Assembly (NCBI GenBank): GCA_900549555.1
Contig: UROO01000011.1
Coordinates: 1-34,817, forward strand
DNA: 34,817 nt
Direction: 5' to 3'
From: an uncultured Collinsella sp.
GTDB taxonomy: Bacteria > Actinomycetota > Coriobacteriia > Coriobacteriales > Coriobacteriaceae
The notes beneath the pieces are model-generated. The model ran no database searches. It was given only the letters and a program-made list of their open reading frames with translations, and was not told the origin of the DNA. The position numbers and the translations under genes are program-made. This document shows, in pieces, positions 1 through 8,399 of this stretch. Position 1 is the stretch's first letter. Each line of letters begins with the position of its first letter.

Positions 1-33
1 TCGTCGGCAGCGTCAGATGTGTATAAGAGACAG
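1..33 (+). other. Nextera transposase adapter (artefact)
   Basis: These bases are the Illumina Nextera Read-1 adapter: a 14-base handle followed by the 19-base mosaic end AGATGTGTATAAGAGACAG. They are not genomic. The ATG inside the mosaic end creates a false start whose product begins MCIRDS and reads in frame into the MATE gene, so any protein from this contig starting MCIRDS or MYKRQ has a synthetic N-terminus. Confidence 0.98.
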
Positions 34-1105
34 CGGCAATACCATCACGCTGTTTATGGGCGTCTCGGTGGTACTGGCCGTCATCTTGTTTGCACTATGC
101 CCGCAGGTTGTGGCGCTCATTGGCACGCCGCCCGAGGCGGTCGAAGGCACCGCTGCCTACCTGCGTATCTGCTTTGTCGGCATTCCGTTTATCGCCGCAT
201 ACAACATCCTCTCGGCCATCTTTCGCGGCCTGGGCGATTCGCGCTCGCCCATGTACGTGATCGGCGTGGCATGCATCATCAACATCGCGCTCGACTTTCT
301 GTTTATCGGGCACATGGGGCTCGGCCCCGTGGGCGCGGCGCTCGGCACGGTAACCGCCCAGACGGCCAGCGTTGCCCTCGCGCTCGTGTGGCTCAAGAGC
401 CGCCGCACGAACATCCACGTTAAGCGCAGCGATCTACGCCCCCAGCCCGAGGTGCTCGGCAGCATCCTTAAGATCGGCGTGCCCGTGGCCGTGCAGGACG
501 GCTGCATCCAGGTGGCGTTTATGTTTATCACCGTCATCGCCAACCATCGCGGCCTGGTCGACGCCGCCGCCGTGGGCCTAGTCGAGAAGATGATCAGCTT
601 TTTGTTCATTGTGCCGAGTTCCATGGGTGCCACCGTCAGCGCGCTCACGGCGCAAAACGCCGGCGCGGGCAAGGGCGATCGTGCACGTCAGGTGCTCAAA
701 GATGCCATGACAATCTCGGTAGCGTATGGCTGCCTGATCACGGCGCTGATGTGGCTGGTGGCGCCGGCGTTTATCGGCTTTTTTGCCAAGGACGCCGCGG
801 TGGTCGCCGCCGGCACCGGCTATATGCGCAGCTACATTTTCGACGCGATTTTTGCCGGCATCCACATTTGCTTTAGCGGCTTTTTCGCTGCATACGGCAA
901 GAGCTACATCGGCTTTGCGCACAACGTGCTGGCCGTGGCGCTCATTCGCGTGCCGGGCGCGTGGCTGCTGTCGAACGCCTATTCCGACACGCTGTTTCCC
1001 ATGGGCATCGCTTCGCCGTGCGGGTCGATTCTGTCGGCAGTCATCTGTGTTGTCGCATTTACCGTACTCAACCGGCGCGGGGCTTTTGACAAGCTGGTAG
1101 CATAG
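34..1105 (+). CDS. MATE family efflux transporter, 5'-truncated
   Basis: About 357 codons of a multidrug and toxin extrusion (MATE/NorM-type) inner-membrane antiporter, which exports cationic compounds using a Na+ or H+ gradient. The N-terminus is lost at the contig edge; full-length members have about 450 residues and 12 helices, so roughly the first 2-3 helices are missing. Visible are many hydrophobic helices, the family-like stretch NILSAIFRGLGDSRSP near the start, and the second half-repeat opening with ILKIGVPVAVQDG. The true reading frame begins inside the adapter, so no start codon is present. It lies 56 bases upstream of a MerR/GyrI-like regulator on the same strand, a common arrangement for drug-responsive control of a pump. 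Substrate cannot be told. Confidence 0.9.
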
Positions 1106-1161
1106 CGGGGCAACGCAGGTCTGGCACCTCTCCCCCGCTTTTTACCGAAAGGAGCGGTCCT

Positions 1162-2010
1162 GTGATCGACATGCCAAGTGAACATACCGAGGGCCTGCTC
1201 CGCATTGGCGAGGTGGCGCGCCTGTTTAACCTGAGCGTGGGCACGTTGCGCCATTACGAGCAGATGGGCCTACTGGACCCGGCGCACATCGATCCGGCGA
1301 GCGGGTACCGCTACTACGGATCGCGGCAGCTCTCCACCCTCAATACCATCAGCCACCTGCGCGTTCTCGATTTGTCACTCGCGCAAATCCGTGATTTTGT
1401 GACCACGCGCGATGTGGACCTTATGCAGCGGCAGCTGGCTCAGCAGCAGGAGCTCATCGAGCGCAAGCGCCGCGAGTTGGAGCGTGTGTCGCGCAAAATC
1501 GATAACCGGCTTGCTCTGCTGCACAATGCCTTGAACACCGAGCTCGATACCATTTGCACAATCGATGCACCCGAGCTTCGCTGCGCTGTGCTGCGTGAAC
1601 GCGTCAACCCTACCGACGCCTATGCGCTGGAGTGGCAGATTCGTCAGCTGCAGAAGGGCCAGCACGAGACCTTTGTCTTTCTGGGCAACTTAGGCGTCGG
1701 GATTAGCGCCGTGCGCCTCGCCGCCGGCGACTTTGATGGCTACGACGAGGTCTTTATGCTGCTCGATGACACCGATGATTACGTAGGCGACGTCGAGATG
1801 CGACCCGCCGCGTACTGCCTGACCATAAGCTTTCGCGGCACGCATGGGCAAGCAGCCCCACGCTACGAGCAGCTGCTCAGCTATATGCGCGAGCACAACC
1901 TGGCGCCCGCCGGGCCTTCGCGCGAAATCGCCCTCGTCGACGACATCATTAGCGACGACCCCGCGACCTACGTGACGCAGATCACGGTGCCGGTTGCCCC
2001 GTCCAAATAA
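1162..2010 (+). CDS. MerR family regulator with GyrI-like effector domain
   Basis: A 282-residue transcription regulator. Residues about 12-80 are a MerR winged helix-turn-helix (RIGEVARLFNLSVGTLRHYE, then GYRYYGSRQL). Residues about 85-125 form a long coiled-coil dimerisation helix rich in Q, E, R and K, and residues about 130-280 resemble the BmrR/GyrI-type ligand-binding fold. Proteins of this build activate multidrug transporters by untwisting a long promoter spacer when a drug binds. The start is GTG, placed by AAAGGAG seven bases upstream; an in-frame ATG three codons later is a weaker alternative. The MATE gene just upstream on the same strand is the obvious target, by inference. A strong terminator follows the stop directly. 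Confidence 0.88.
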   Translation: MIDMPSEHTEGLLRIGEVARLFNLSVGTLRHYEQMGLLDPAHIDPASGYRYYGSRQLSTLNTISHLRVLDLSLAQIRDFVTTRDVDLMQRQLAQQQELIERKRRELERVSRKIDNRLALLHNALNTELDTICTIDAPELRCAVLRERVNPTDAYALEWQIRQLQKGQHETFVFLGNLGVGISAVRLAAGDFDGYDEVFMLLDDTDDYVGDVEMRPAAYCLTISFRGTHGQAAPRYEQLLSYMREHNLAPAGPSREIALVDDIISDDPATYVTQITVPVAPSK

Positions 2011-2046
2011 GATCCGCCCGGAAGGCATCATGCTTTCCGGGCGGAT
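2011..2046. terminator. Bidirectional terminator between merR-like gene and ligA
   Basis: A perfect 13-bp stem, GATCCGCCCGGAA with TTCCGGGCGGATC, encloses a 10-base loop and sits directly after the MerR-like stop and 22 bases past the convergent ligA stop. The T-tract is short, so efficiency is uncertain. Confidence 0.75.
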
Positions 2047-2068
2047 CTTCAATTTGGTTATCAATGCG

Positions 2069-4297
2069 CTAAGCCCGGGGCACCTCACCAGTCGCCAAGA
2101 TCTGCTCGAGTGCATCCTCATCCAGCACGGGCACGCCCAGCTGCTCGGCCTTGGTGAGCTTGGAGCCCGCTTTGGGGCCGGCGACCAGATAGCTCGTCTT
2201 CTTTGACACGCTGCCCGAAACCTTGGCGCCGAGCACTTTGAGCGCCGCGCCCGCCTCGTCGCGCGTGCGGTTGACGAGCGTGCCGGTGAGCACGAAGGTC
2301 AGACCCGCGAGCGGCTGTGCGTCGGCGAGCTCGCCCGCCACGCCAGCGTCAGCTGCGGCTTGCGCGTGCGCGGCGCCCAAATCGACCTCGAGCGACAGGC
2401 CCGCCTGACGCAGGCGCTCCAGCACGGCAAGGTTTTCGGGCACGGCCAGGAACTGCTTGACGCTCGCCGCAATCTTGGGACCGATGCCCTCGCACTCGGC
2501 GATGTCTTCTTCACTCGCCAAGATGAGCTTGTCGATCGACAGGAATCGCTCGGCGATGACCTCGCCCACGCTCTTGCCCACGTGGCGGATGCCCAGGGCA
2601 AACAGCACGCGACCGAGCGGCTGGCTCTTGGACTTGTTGAGCTCGGCGATGATTTTCTCGGCCGTCTTGAGGCCCACCGGAATGGGATCGCCCTTCTTGA
2701 CGCCCTTTTTGCTGTTGGAGCTGGCATAGGTGCGGCCCGTGTCCAAGCCGGCGATGTCGTCGACCGTGAGCTGGTAGAAGTCCGCGACATCGTGGATCAG
2801 GCCGGCGGCGATCATCTTGTCGACGATCTCGTCGCCCAGGCCGTCGACGTCCATGCAGCCGCGGCTCACCCAGTGGAGCAAGCGCTCCTTGAGCTGTGCG
2901 GGGCAGTCGATGGAGACGCAGCGGTAAGCGACCTCGCCATCCTCGTGAACCACGGGGCTGCCGCACACGGGGCAGACCTCGGGCATGTGCCAGTCGACCG
3001 AATCGGCCGGACGCTTGTCGAGCACCGGGCCCACGACCTCGGGAATCACGTCGCCCGCCTTGTGCACGATGATGGTGTCGCCCTCGCGCACGTTTTTGCG
3101 ACGGATCTCGTCGATGTTGTGCAGTGTGGCGCGCGCGATGGTGGAGCCGGCGACCGTCACCGGGTCGAACTCGGCGACCGGCGTGAGCACACCGGTGCGA
3201 CCAACCTGGATGCGAATCTCGCGCAGGACGGTCTGCTTTTCCTCGGGCGGGAACTTAAAGGCAATGGCCCAGCGCGGTGCGCGGGCGGTAAAGCCCAGGT
3301 CGAGCTGCTGCTGAAAGCTGTCGACCTTTACGACCACGCCATCGATGTCGTAATCCAGGTCGCCGCGGTGCTCGAGCGCCTGGGCACAGAACTCGTGGAC
3401 CTCGGCCGGCGTGGCGCAGCGTGCCACGTTGGGGTTGACGCTAAAGCCGGCGCTACGCAGCCAATCGAGGAACTCGCGCTGGCTGTGGACGTGCAGCGGA
3501 TCGGTGTCCGCGATGGCGTAAATAAAGGTGGCCAGGTCGCGGCGCGCCGTGACCTTAGGATCCTTTTGGCGCAGGCTGCCGGCGGCGGCGTTGCGCGGGT
3601 TGGCAAAGGGGTCGCGGCCCTCGGCATCGGCCTCTTCATTCAGACGAACAAAGCTGCCCTTGGGCATGTACACCTCGCCGCGCACTTCGATGGTACGTTC
3701 GCGGTCAGCGCCCATGTGGGCGAGCGCCGCCTCGGACAGATGCATGGGCACGTCCTTGATGGTGCGCACGTTGAGCGACACGTCCTCGCCCGTGGTGCCA
3801 TCGCCACGTGTGGCCGCGCGTACGAAGGTGCCGTTTTGGTAGGTAAGTGCCACGCCCAGGCCGTCGATCTTAAGCTCGCAGGTATAGGTGACGCTGCCAG
3901 CACCGAGCGCATCCTCGGCGCGCTGGAGCCATGCGTCGAGTTCGTCCAGATCCATGGCATCGTCCATGGAATACATGCGCGCCATATGCGTGACCGGCGT
4001 AAACTGCTCGCTCACGTACCCGCCCACGCGCTGGGTGTAGCTGTCGGGCGTTACCAAATCGGGGTAGGTCGCCTCGATTTCCTGCAGCTCAACGAGCATT
4101 TTGTCAAAGGCGGCGTCCGTGATCTCGGGCGCATCGAGCATGTAGTAGCGATAGGCGTGGTAATCGAGCTCGTGGCGCAGCTCGGCCGCACGCGCTGCCG
4201 CCTGGGCACGGGCATCGGCCGATGCAGCGGTATCCGTGTTCGTGGGCGTTTCGGTATCGATGTCCACGCCGTCACCAAACAGGCTCGATTGCTCCAT
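2069..4297 (-). CDS. ligA: NAD-dependent DNA ligase LigA
   Basis: A 742-residue NAD+-dependent DNA ligase, which seals nicks between Okazaki fragments and in repair. In order: an Asp/Thr/Ala-rich N-terminal extension (1-30), domain Ia with the HAYRYYMLDAPEITDAAFD element, the adenylation domain with active-site Lys143 in CELKIDGLG, an OB fold, a four-Cys zinc finger (CPVCG then CVSIDC), helix-hairpin-helix repeats (CEGIGPKIAASV), and a C-terminal BRCT domain (LAGLTFVLTGTLVNRTRDEA). It is slightly longer than the usual 670 residues, mainly because of the N-terminal extension. The ATG start is fixed by AAGGAG seven bases upstream. All key motifs are intact. Confidence 0.97.
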   Translation of the reverse strand: MEQSSLFGDGVDIDTETPTNTDTAASADARAQAAARAAELRHELDYHAYRYYMLDAPEITDAAFDKMLVELQEIEATYPDLVTPDSYTQRVGGYVSEQFTPVTHMARMYSMDDAMDLDELDAWLQRAEDALGAGSVTYTCELKIDGLGVALTYQNGTFVRAATRGDGTTGEDVSLNVRTIKDVPMHLSEAALAHMGADRERTIEVRGEVYMPKGSFVRLNEEADAEGRDPFANPRNAAAGSLRQKDPKVTARRDLATFIYAIADTDPLHVHSQREFLDWLRSAGFSVNPNVARCATPAEVHEFCAQALEHRGDLDYDIDGVVVKVDSFQQQLDLGFTARAPRWAIAFKFPPEEKQTVLREIRIQVGRTGVLTPVAEFDPVTVAGSTIARATLHNIDEIRRKNVREGDTIIVHKAGDVIPEVVGPVLDKRPADSVDWHMPEVCPVCGSPVVHEDGEVAYRCVSIDCPAQLKERLLHWVSRGCMDVDGLGDEIVDKMIAAGLIHDVADFYQLTVDDIAGLDTGRTYASSNSKKGVKKGDPIPVGLKTAEKIIAELNKSKSQPLGRVLFALGIRHVGKSVGEVIAERFLSIDKLILASEEDIAECEGIGPKIAASVKQFLAVPENLAVLERLRQAGLSLEVDLGAAHAQAAADAGVAGELADAQPLAGLTFVLTGTLVNRTRDEAGAALKVLGAKVSGSVSKKTSYLVAGPKAGSKLTKAEQLGVPVLDEDALEQILATGEVPRA

Positions 4298-4443
4298 AGC
4301 GGCACTCCTTCGCTCGATTTCAAACGGATACTAGAGTACCACCGGTCACCATGGCGCCGAATAGCCCTTTCGAACCGCACCGAATCGGCAGCCGCCAGAC
4401 CGGGGTGGATCGCGCGATTAAACCATGCTCTCATCAACTCTAA

Positions 4444-4475
4444 ATGATCCGTTTTCCTCCGTCCCCAACGGATCA
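4444..4475. repeat. Dispersed 32-base repeat, copy 1
   Basis: This copy reads ATGATCCGTTTTCCTCC, then GTCCCCAACGGATCA, and its ends GATCCGTT and AACGGATC are inverted repeats. The same 32 bases occur with one mismatch on the opposite strand at 31425-31456. It lies in the 248-base gap between ligA and htrA, which otherwise shows only the ligA ribosome site, a weak promoter-like TAGTAT near 4330 on the minus strand, and the htrA terminator. Confidence 0.75.
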
Positions 4476-4483
4476 ATAAGAAA

Positions 4484-4519
4484 AGAGGGGCTGTCCCGCG
4501 TTGATGGGACAGCCCCTCT
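4484..4519 (-). terminator. Terminator of htrA
   Basis: A 14-bp perfect stem AGAGGGGCTGTCCC with GGGACAGCCCCTCT encloses an 8-base loop. On the minus strand it is followed by TTTTCTTATT. It lies 27 bases after the htrA stop and is a textbook intrinsic terminator. Confidence 0.9.
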
Positions 4520-4545
4520 GGCTTCGATATGTGCGATACGGCTCG

Positions 4546-6006
4546 CTAGAACCCCTGGCCGTAACCTTGACCCTGGCCCTGCTGGCCCAACAGCTCCTCC
4601 AGATACTGGCGCAACTGCTCGTCGGTAATGCCGCCGTTACCGGTATCGGTCGCGCTGTCGTCCTGCTGCTGGTTCTGCAGCTCCTCGTCGGAGCCCAGCT
4701 CAACCGTGACCTTCTTCTCTTCCTTGCCGCGCATGAGCGTGATCTCGACCTTCTCGCCCACCTCGTGGCTGCGCAGTGCGATGATCAGGCCATCGGCGCT
4801 CGTGATCTCGTCGTCGCCCAGCTTGGTGATGACGTCGCCCTCCTGAATGCCGGCCTTGGCGGCAGGACCGTCCTCAACGACGCTCGCCACATACGCGCCG
4901 CTATCTGTGCTCAGCTTGTTGGTGCGGGCGTTGAGCGCATTGACGCTCGAAAGCGTGGCGCCCATGTACGGATGCACCGGCGTCTTGCCGTCGATGATCT
5001 GGTCGGCAATGTTCTTGGCGTAGTTGACGGGAATGGCAAAGCCCACGCCCGAGCTGGAGCCCGAGTAGCTCTCGATGAGCGAGTTGATACCCACCAGCTC
5101 ACCATTGTCGTTGACGAGCGCGCCGCCGGAGTTGCCCGGGTTGATGGCGGCATCGGTCTGGATCATGTTGGCGTAGATGGTGTTACCGCTGGTAGAGCTC
5201 ATGGCCGTGGAGCGATACAGCGCCGACACGATACCCGTGGAGACAGACTGCTCGTTGCCGAACGGCGAGCCGATCGCCATGACCCACTCGCCCACGTTGA
5301 GCTTGGAGGAATCGCCGATCTCGATCGGCGTAAGCTTGGAGGCGTCTGCATCCTTGAGCTTGATGACGGCCAGGTCGCTCGAGGCATCGTTGCCCACGAA
5401 CTCGGCCTCGTAGGTGGTGCCGTCATCCATGGTCACCACGTACTGATCATAGCCATCAACCACGTGGTTGTTGGTGAGGATGTGGCCCTCGGTATCGAGC
5501 ACCACGCCCGAACCGACGCTGCCCGAACCATCCGACTCGTCGGCAGACTGCGAAAGCGAGCCATTCTGGCTACCGCTCGAAGTAGCGGTGATGGAAACAA
5601 CGGAGGGCAGGGCCTTGGCAGAGACGGCCTCGGCCAGCGTGGTGTCCTCGGAGTCGATGGTGATCTTTTGCGTCGATGAACCCGAAGCACCCGCCGTCAC
5701 GGCGTTCCTGCCGCCGCCGATATCGAGCGTGCCACTCATAATGAGTGCGATGACCAACAGGGCGCCGCAGGCACAGCCGGCGAGTGCCGTAATAAAGATC
5801 GGCAGCTTTTTGGTCTTAGTCTTGACCACTGTGTGCTTGTTTACAACCTGCTGGCTGCCCAGCGGCTTGCCGGTCTGTGTGTCGTAGGCCTGCACGTAGG
5901 GAATGTTGCTGTCGGCAGGCGTCGACTCCACCTGCACGCGCGGCTGCTGCTGGGTCTCGCCGGCGTTGCCCGCGTCCTGGGGACGCTGAGAATCGTTCTC
6001 GCTCAT
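4546..6006 (-). CDS. HtrA/DegP-like membrane-anchored serine protease with PDZ domain
   Basis: A 486-residue trypsin-like protease of the HtrA family, acting outside the membrane on misfolded envelope proteins. Residues 1-66 are cytoplasmic, Gln/Pro/Thr-rich and probably disordered. One membrane segment lies at about 68-90 (LPIFITALAGCACGALLVIA). The catalytic triad is visible as His in LTNNHVV, Asp in SSDLAVIKL and Ser in NPGNSGGALV. One PDZ domain follows (GAYVASVVEDGPAAKAGIQ), then an Asp/Gln-rich tail ending GQGQGYGQGF. The ATG at 6006 is preferred over an in-frame ATG 13 codons upstream because GAAAGGAT lies eight bases before it. A GC-rich hairpin sits 30 bases upstream of this start, which may limit read-through from glnR. 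Confidence 0.93.
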   Translation of the reverse strand: MSENDSQRPQDAGNAGETQQQPRVQVESTPADSNIPYVQAYDTQTGKPLGSQQVVNKHTVVKTKTKKLPIFITALAGCACGALLVIALIMSGTLDIGGGRNAVTAGASGSSTQKITIDSEDTTLAEAVSAKALPSVVSITATSSGSQNGSLSQSADESDGSGSVGSGVVLDTEGHILTNNHVVDGYDQYVVTMDDGTTYEAEFVGNDASSDLAVIKLKDADASKLTPIEIGDSSKLNVGEWVMAIGSPFGNEQSVSTGIVSALYRSTAMSSTSGNTIYANMIQTDAAINPGNSGGALVNDNGELVGINSLIESYSGSSSGVGFAIPVNYAKNIADQIIDGKTPVHPYMGATLSSVNALNARTNKLSTDSGAYVASVVEDGPAAKAGIQEGDVITKLGDDEITSADGLIIALRSHEVGEKVEITLMRGKEEKKVTVELGSDEELQNQQQDDSATDTGNGGITDEQLRQYLEELLGQQGQGQGYGQGF

Positions 6007-6035
6007 AGCTGCGATCCTTTCGTCAAATAACCAAA

Positions 6036-6059
6036 GGCCCGCCAAACATGTGGCGGGCC
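6036..6059 (-). terminator. Hairpin terminator or attenuator directly upstream of htrA
   Basis: GGCCCGCCA and TGGCGGGCC form a perfect 9-bp stem with a 6-base loop. On the minus strand TTTGGTTATTTG follows. It ends 29 bases before the htrA ATG, too close to leave room for a whole promoter downstream, so it probably lies in the htrA 5' leader. Confidence 0.6.
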
Positions 6060-6178
6060 ATCATTGTTCACGTTGAGTTGTACCCCAATATGCGGGTGCA
6101 CGTGTATGAGAACGCAATCTTTTAGGAAGGCTTAAGTTCTGTTGCGGACCCGAAAGGAACCCACGCATGCGGCAAAAC

Positions 6179-6209
6179 CACCACAAAGGTGCCTGTCCCC
6201 TTTGTGGTG
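6179..6209 (-). terminator. Terminator of the glnA-glnR-like transcript
   Basis: An 11-bp perfect stem CACCACAAAGG with CCTTTGTGGTG has a 9-base loop containing CCTGTCC, and on the minus strand is followed by GTTTTG. It starts six bases after the regulator stop. Confidence 0.85.
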
Positions 6210-6214
6210 AAAAG

Positions 6215-6877
6215 CTAGTCCTTAAACAGATAGCCCACGCCGCGGACGGTGGTGATGTGTGCCGCGATCTGCGGGCCCACCTTGGAGCGGATGCGTCGGA
6301 TGTGCACGTCGACGGTGCGCGTTCCGCCGCAGTACTCAAAGCCCCACACGCGGTGCAGCAGCACCTCGCGGCTGTAGGCGCGGTTGGGGTGCGTCGCCAA
6401 AAAGCTCAACAACGAGTACTCCATCAGCGTCAGGTCGATGGGCTCGTTATCGAGCGTCACCTGGTAGGTGGCCAAGTTGATCTCGAGGTTGTCGATGTTA
6501 AGCACATCGTCGGCGGTGACGGTCTCCTCCTCGCCCATCAGGCGCTGCGCGCGAGCCTTAAGCTCGTTGGGCGTCGCCGTGGGGCATACAAAGTCGGCAT
6601 GCGCGTGATTGGGCAGACGCAGGGTGCCGAGCGCCTCGTCGTCAACGATCACCAGCATGGGAACGCCGCCGCGATCGTCAAGCCACTTGGCAATCTGATC
6701 GATGCGGTCGCTGCGAATGCCGTCGGAATCGAGGATCAGCAGGTCAAAGTCGTGCGCCGCAGTCGGCGAATCGGGGGTTGCCAAGCTCACCTCGACACCC
6801 AGGGTGGTCGTCAAGCTGCGGGCAAACTCGTGGAAGCGCGTCGTGCGCGCCATGAACAGGGCACTCTTTTCGGACAT
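6215..6877 (-). CDS. glnR: GlnR-like OmpR-family atypical response regulator
   Basis: A 220-residue regulator with a receiver-like N-terminal domain (about 1-115) and an OmpR/PhoB winged helix (about 125-220). The helix region contains VWGFEYCGGTRTVDVHIRRI, very like the recognition-helix region of actinobacterial GlnR. The receiver keeps an Asp in LLILDSDG but lacks the N-terminal acidic pair and the conserved Lys (FVCPTATP where TKP is usual), so phosphorylation is doubtful, as known for GlnR. The ATG at 6877 is chosen because GGAGG precedes it; an in-frame start upstream would overlap glnA. It follows glnA by 50 bases on the same strand, and no histidine kinase is adjacent. Control of nitrogen genes is inferred from family resemblance and neighbour. 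Confidence 0.75.
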   Translation of the reverse strand: MSEKSALFMARTTRFHEFARSLTTTLGVEVSLATPDSPTAAHDFDLLILDSDGIRSDRIDQIAKWLDDRGGVPMLVIVDDEALGTLRLPNHAHADFVCPTATPNELKARAQRLMGEEETVTADDVLNIDNLEINLATYQVTLDNEPIDLTLMEYSLLSFLATHPNRAYSREVLLHRVWGFEYCGGTRTVDVHIRRIRSKVGPQIAAHITTVRGVGYLFKD

Positions 6878-6927
6878 ATCGGCCTCCAAAGAAATGAGCT
6901 CAATCGTGCTGGAACAAGCCAGCGCGA

Positions 6928-8265
6928 TTAGGAGTTCGCCAGGTAGTGCTTGATCTCCCACTCGGTGATCGTGGACTCAAACTTATGCCACTCGTTGCGC
7001 TTCTTTTTGAGGAAGAAGCTGTGGATGTGCTCGCCGAGGGCATCCTTCATAAACTGCGAGTTCTCAAAGACGTCGAGCGCCTCTTTGAGCGAGCGCGGCA
7101 GCGGCGTGTAGCCGGCCTCGAGCATCTGACGGTCGGTGAGTTTGAGCGTCTCGGCCGTGGCCTCGGGCGGGAGCTCCAGCTTGCGCTCGATGCCATCGAG
7201 ACCAGCCGCCAGCGTGACGGCGTTGACCAGGTACGGGTTGGCCATGGGGTCGGGGCTACGAAGCTCGATGCGCGTGGACAGCTGCTTGCCGGGCTTGTAG
7301 ACCGGGATGCGGATCATGCTCGCGCGGTTGCGCAGGCCCCACGTGGCGTACTGCGGCACGGAGTCGCCACCCGTGGTGATGCGCTTGTACGAGTTGACCG
7401 TGGGGTTGGTGATGGCGCTAATCTCGCGCGCGTGCGCCAAGATGCCGGCCATATAGTGCTTGGCGATATCGGAGAGATGGTACTTCTCGTCGTCCTCGCC
7501 CCAAAAGACGTTGTTGCCGTCGTGGTCGAACAGCGACTGATGCAAAAACATGGCGCTGCCGTCCTCGCCCGCCAGCGGCTTGGGCATAAAGGAGGCGTGG
7601 CAACCGCTTTCGTAGGCCTGCTGCTTAATGATGAGTTTGGCCGTGGTGATGGCGTCGGACATGCTCAGGGCCTCGGCGTGGCGCAGGCTCATGCCGTGCT
7701 GCGAGCGGCCGGCGGCGTGGAAGGTGTACTCTACGGGCACGGACATCTTCTCGAGCGTGAGGACCGTGTTGCGACGCAGATCGCGAGCGGCATCGCTCAC
7801 CGAAAGATCGAAGTAGCCCACGTTGTCGAGCGGCTCGGGGGTGTGCTCGTCGGGGAAGTAGTAATACTCCAGCTCGGCACCCACGTTGAGCAGGTAGCCG
7901 GCCTTCTCGGCCTTATAGAACATGCGGCGCAGGGCATCGCGCGGGTCGCCGGCAAACGGCTTGCGATCGGGAGTGCACACGTCGCAGAACACGCGGGCGA
8001 CGCCGTTATGGCTCGGGCGCCACGGCAGAATCTGGAAGGTCGATGCATCGGGGAACGCCAGCATGTCGGCTTCCTCGGGCGTGGCAAAGCCCTCGATGGC
8101 GGAGCCATCAAAGCCAATACCCTCCTCAAAAGCGACCTCGAGGTCCTCGGGGCTTATGGCAAAGTTCTTGAGGCGGCCGAGAATGTCGACAAACCACAGA
8201 CGCACAAAGCGGATGTCACGCTGCTCTACGGAGCGGAGTACGTAATCGATGTTCTGCTGGTTCAT
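6928..8265 (-). CDS. glnA: Glutamine synthetase type I (GSI-alpha length)
   Basis: A 445-residue cytoplasmic enzyme making glutamine from glutamate, ammonia and ATP, normally a dodecamer. Recognisable are the beta-grasp region (VDILGRLKNFAISPEDLEVA), the metal/ATP region with VGAELEYYYFP, the glutamate-site loop INPTVNSYKR-like segment (ITNPTVNSYKRITTGG), and RNRASMIRIP with IELRSPDPMANPY. The length and the absence of the long C-terminal adenylylation segment fit the GSI-alpha class found in Firmicutes and some Actinobacteria, which is regulated by feedback rather than AMP addition. The ATG follows AAAGGGGAG. It leads the glnA-glnR-like pair, and a GlnR-like half-site pair lies upstream. Confidence 0.96.
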   Translation of the reverse strand: MNQQNIDYVLRSVEQRDIRFVRLWFVDILGRLKNFAISPEDLEVAFEEGIGFDGSAIEGFATPEEADMLAFPDASTFQILPWRPSHNGVARVFCDVCTPDRKPFAGDPRDALRRMFYKAEKAGYLLNVGAELEYYYFPDEHTPEPLDNVGYFDLSVSDAARDLRRNTVLTLEKMSVPVEYTFHAAGRSQHGMSLRHAEALSMSDAITTAKLIIKQQAYESGCHASFMPKPLAGEDGSAMFLHQSLFDHDGNNVFWGEDDEKYHLSDIAKHYMAGILAHAREISAITNPTVNSYKRITTGGDSVPQYATWGLRNRASMIRIPVYKPGKQLSTRIELRSPDPMANPYLVNAVTLAAGLDGIERKLELPPEATAETLKLTDRQMLEAGYTPLPRSLKEALDVFENSQFMKDALGEHIHSFFLKKKRNEWHKFESTITEWEIKHYLANS

Positions 8266-8330
8266 GTCGCTCCCCTTTCTTTCGGGCGGGTTTCGACTGG
8301 TCTATATCGCAGATACTATCGCAGAAAAAT

Positions 8331-8346
8331 GTTTCCGCAGGGTTAA
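8331..8346 (-). promoter_or_regulatory. Candidate GlnR box upstream of glnA
   Basis: On the minus strand this reads TTAAC, six bases, GAAAC. It matches the actinobacterial GlnR half-site pair gTnAC-N6-GaAAC at all but the first base. It lies 66-81 bases upstream of the glnA ATG, next to a direct repeat TATCGCAGA-TAC-TATCGCAGA at about 8314-8334. Confidence 0.5.
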
Positions 8347-8399
8347 AGCGTATCAAGCGCTCAAAAAACGTGTGCGAGCAGGCCGTTGCGAACGAGCGG

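Noticed and set aside
2360..4447. Long plus-strand open frame (695 codons) opposite ligA
   Set aside because: A shadow of ligA in GC-rich DNA: no ribosome site, no recognisable domains, composition dominated by A, G, V, D, H and L as expected of antisense frames.
6007..6045. Longer htrA N-terminus from an ATG at 6045
   Set aside because: That start lies within the GC-rich hairpin and lacks a ribosome site, whereas ATG 6006 has GAAAGGAT eight bases upstream.
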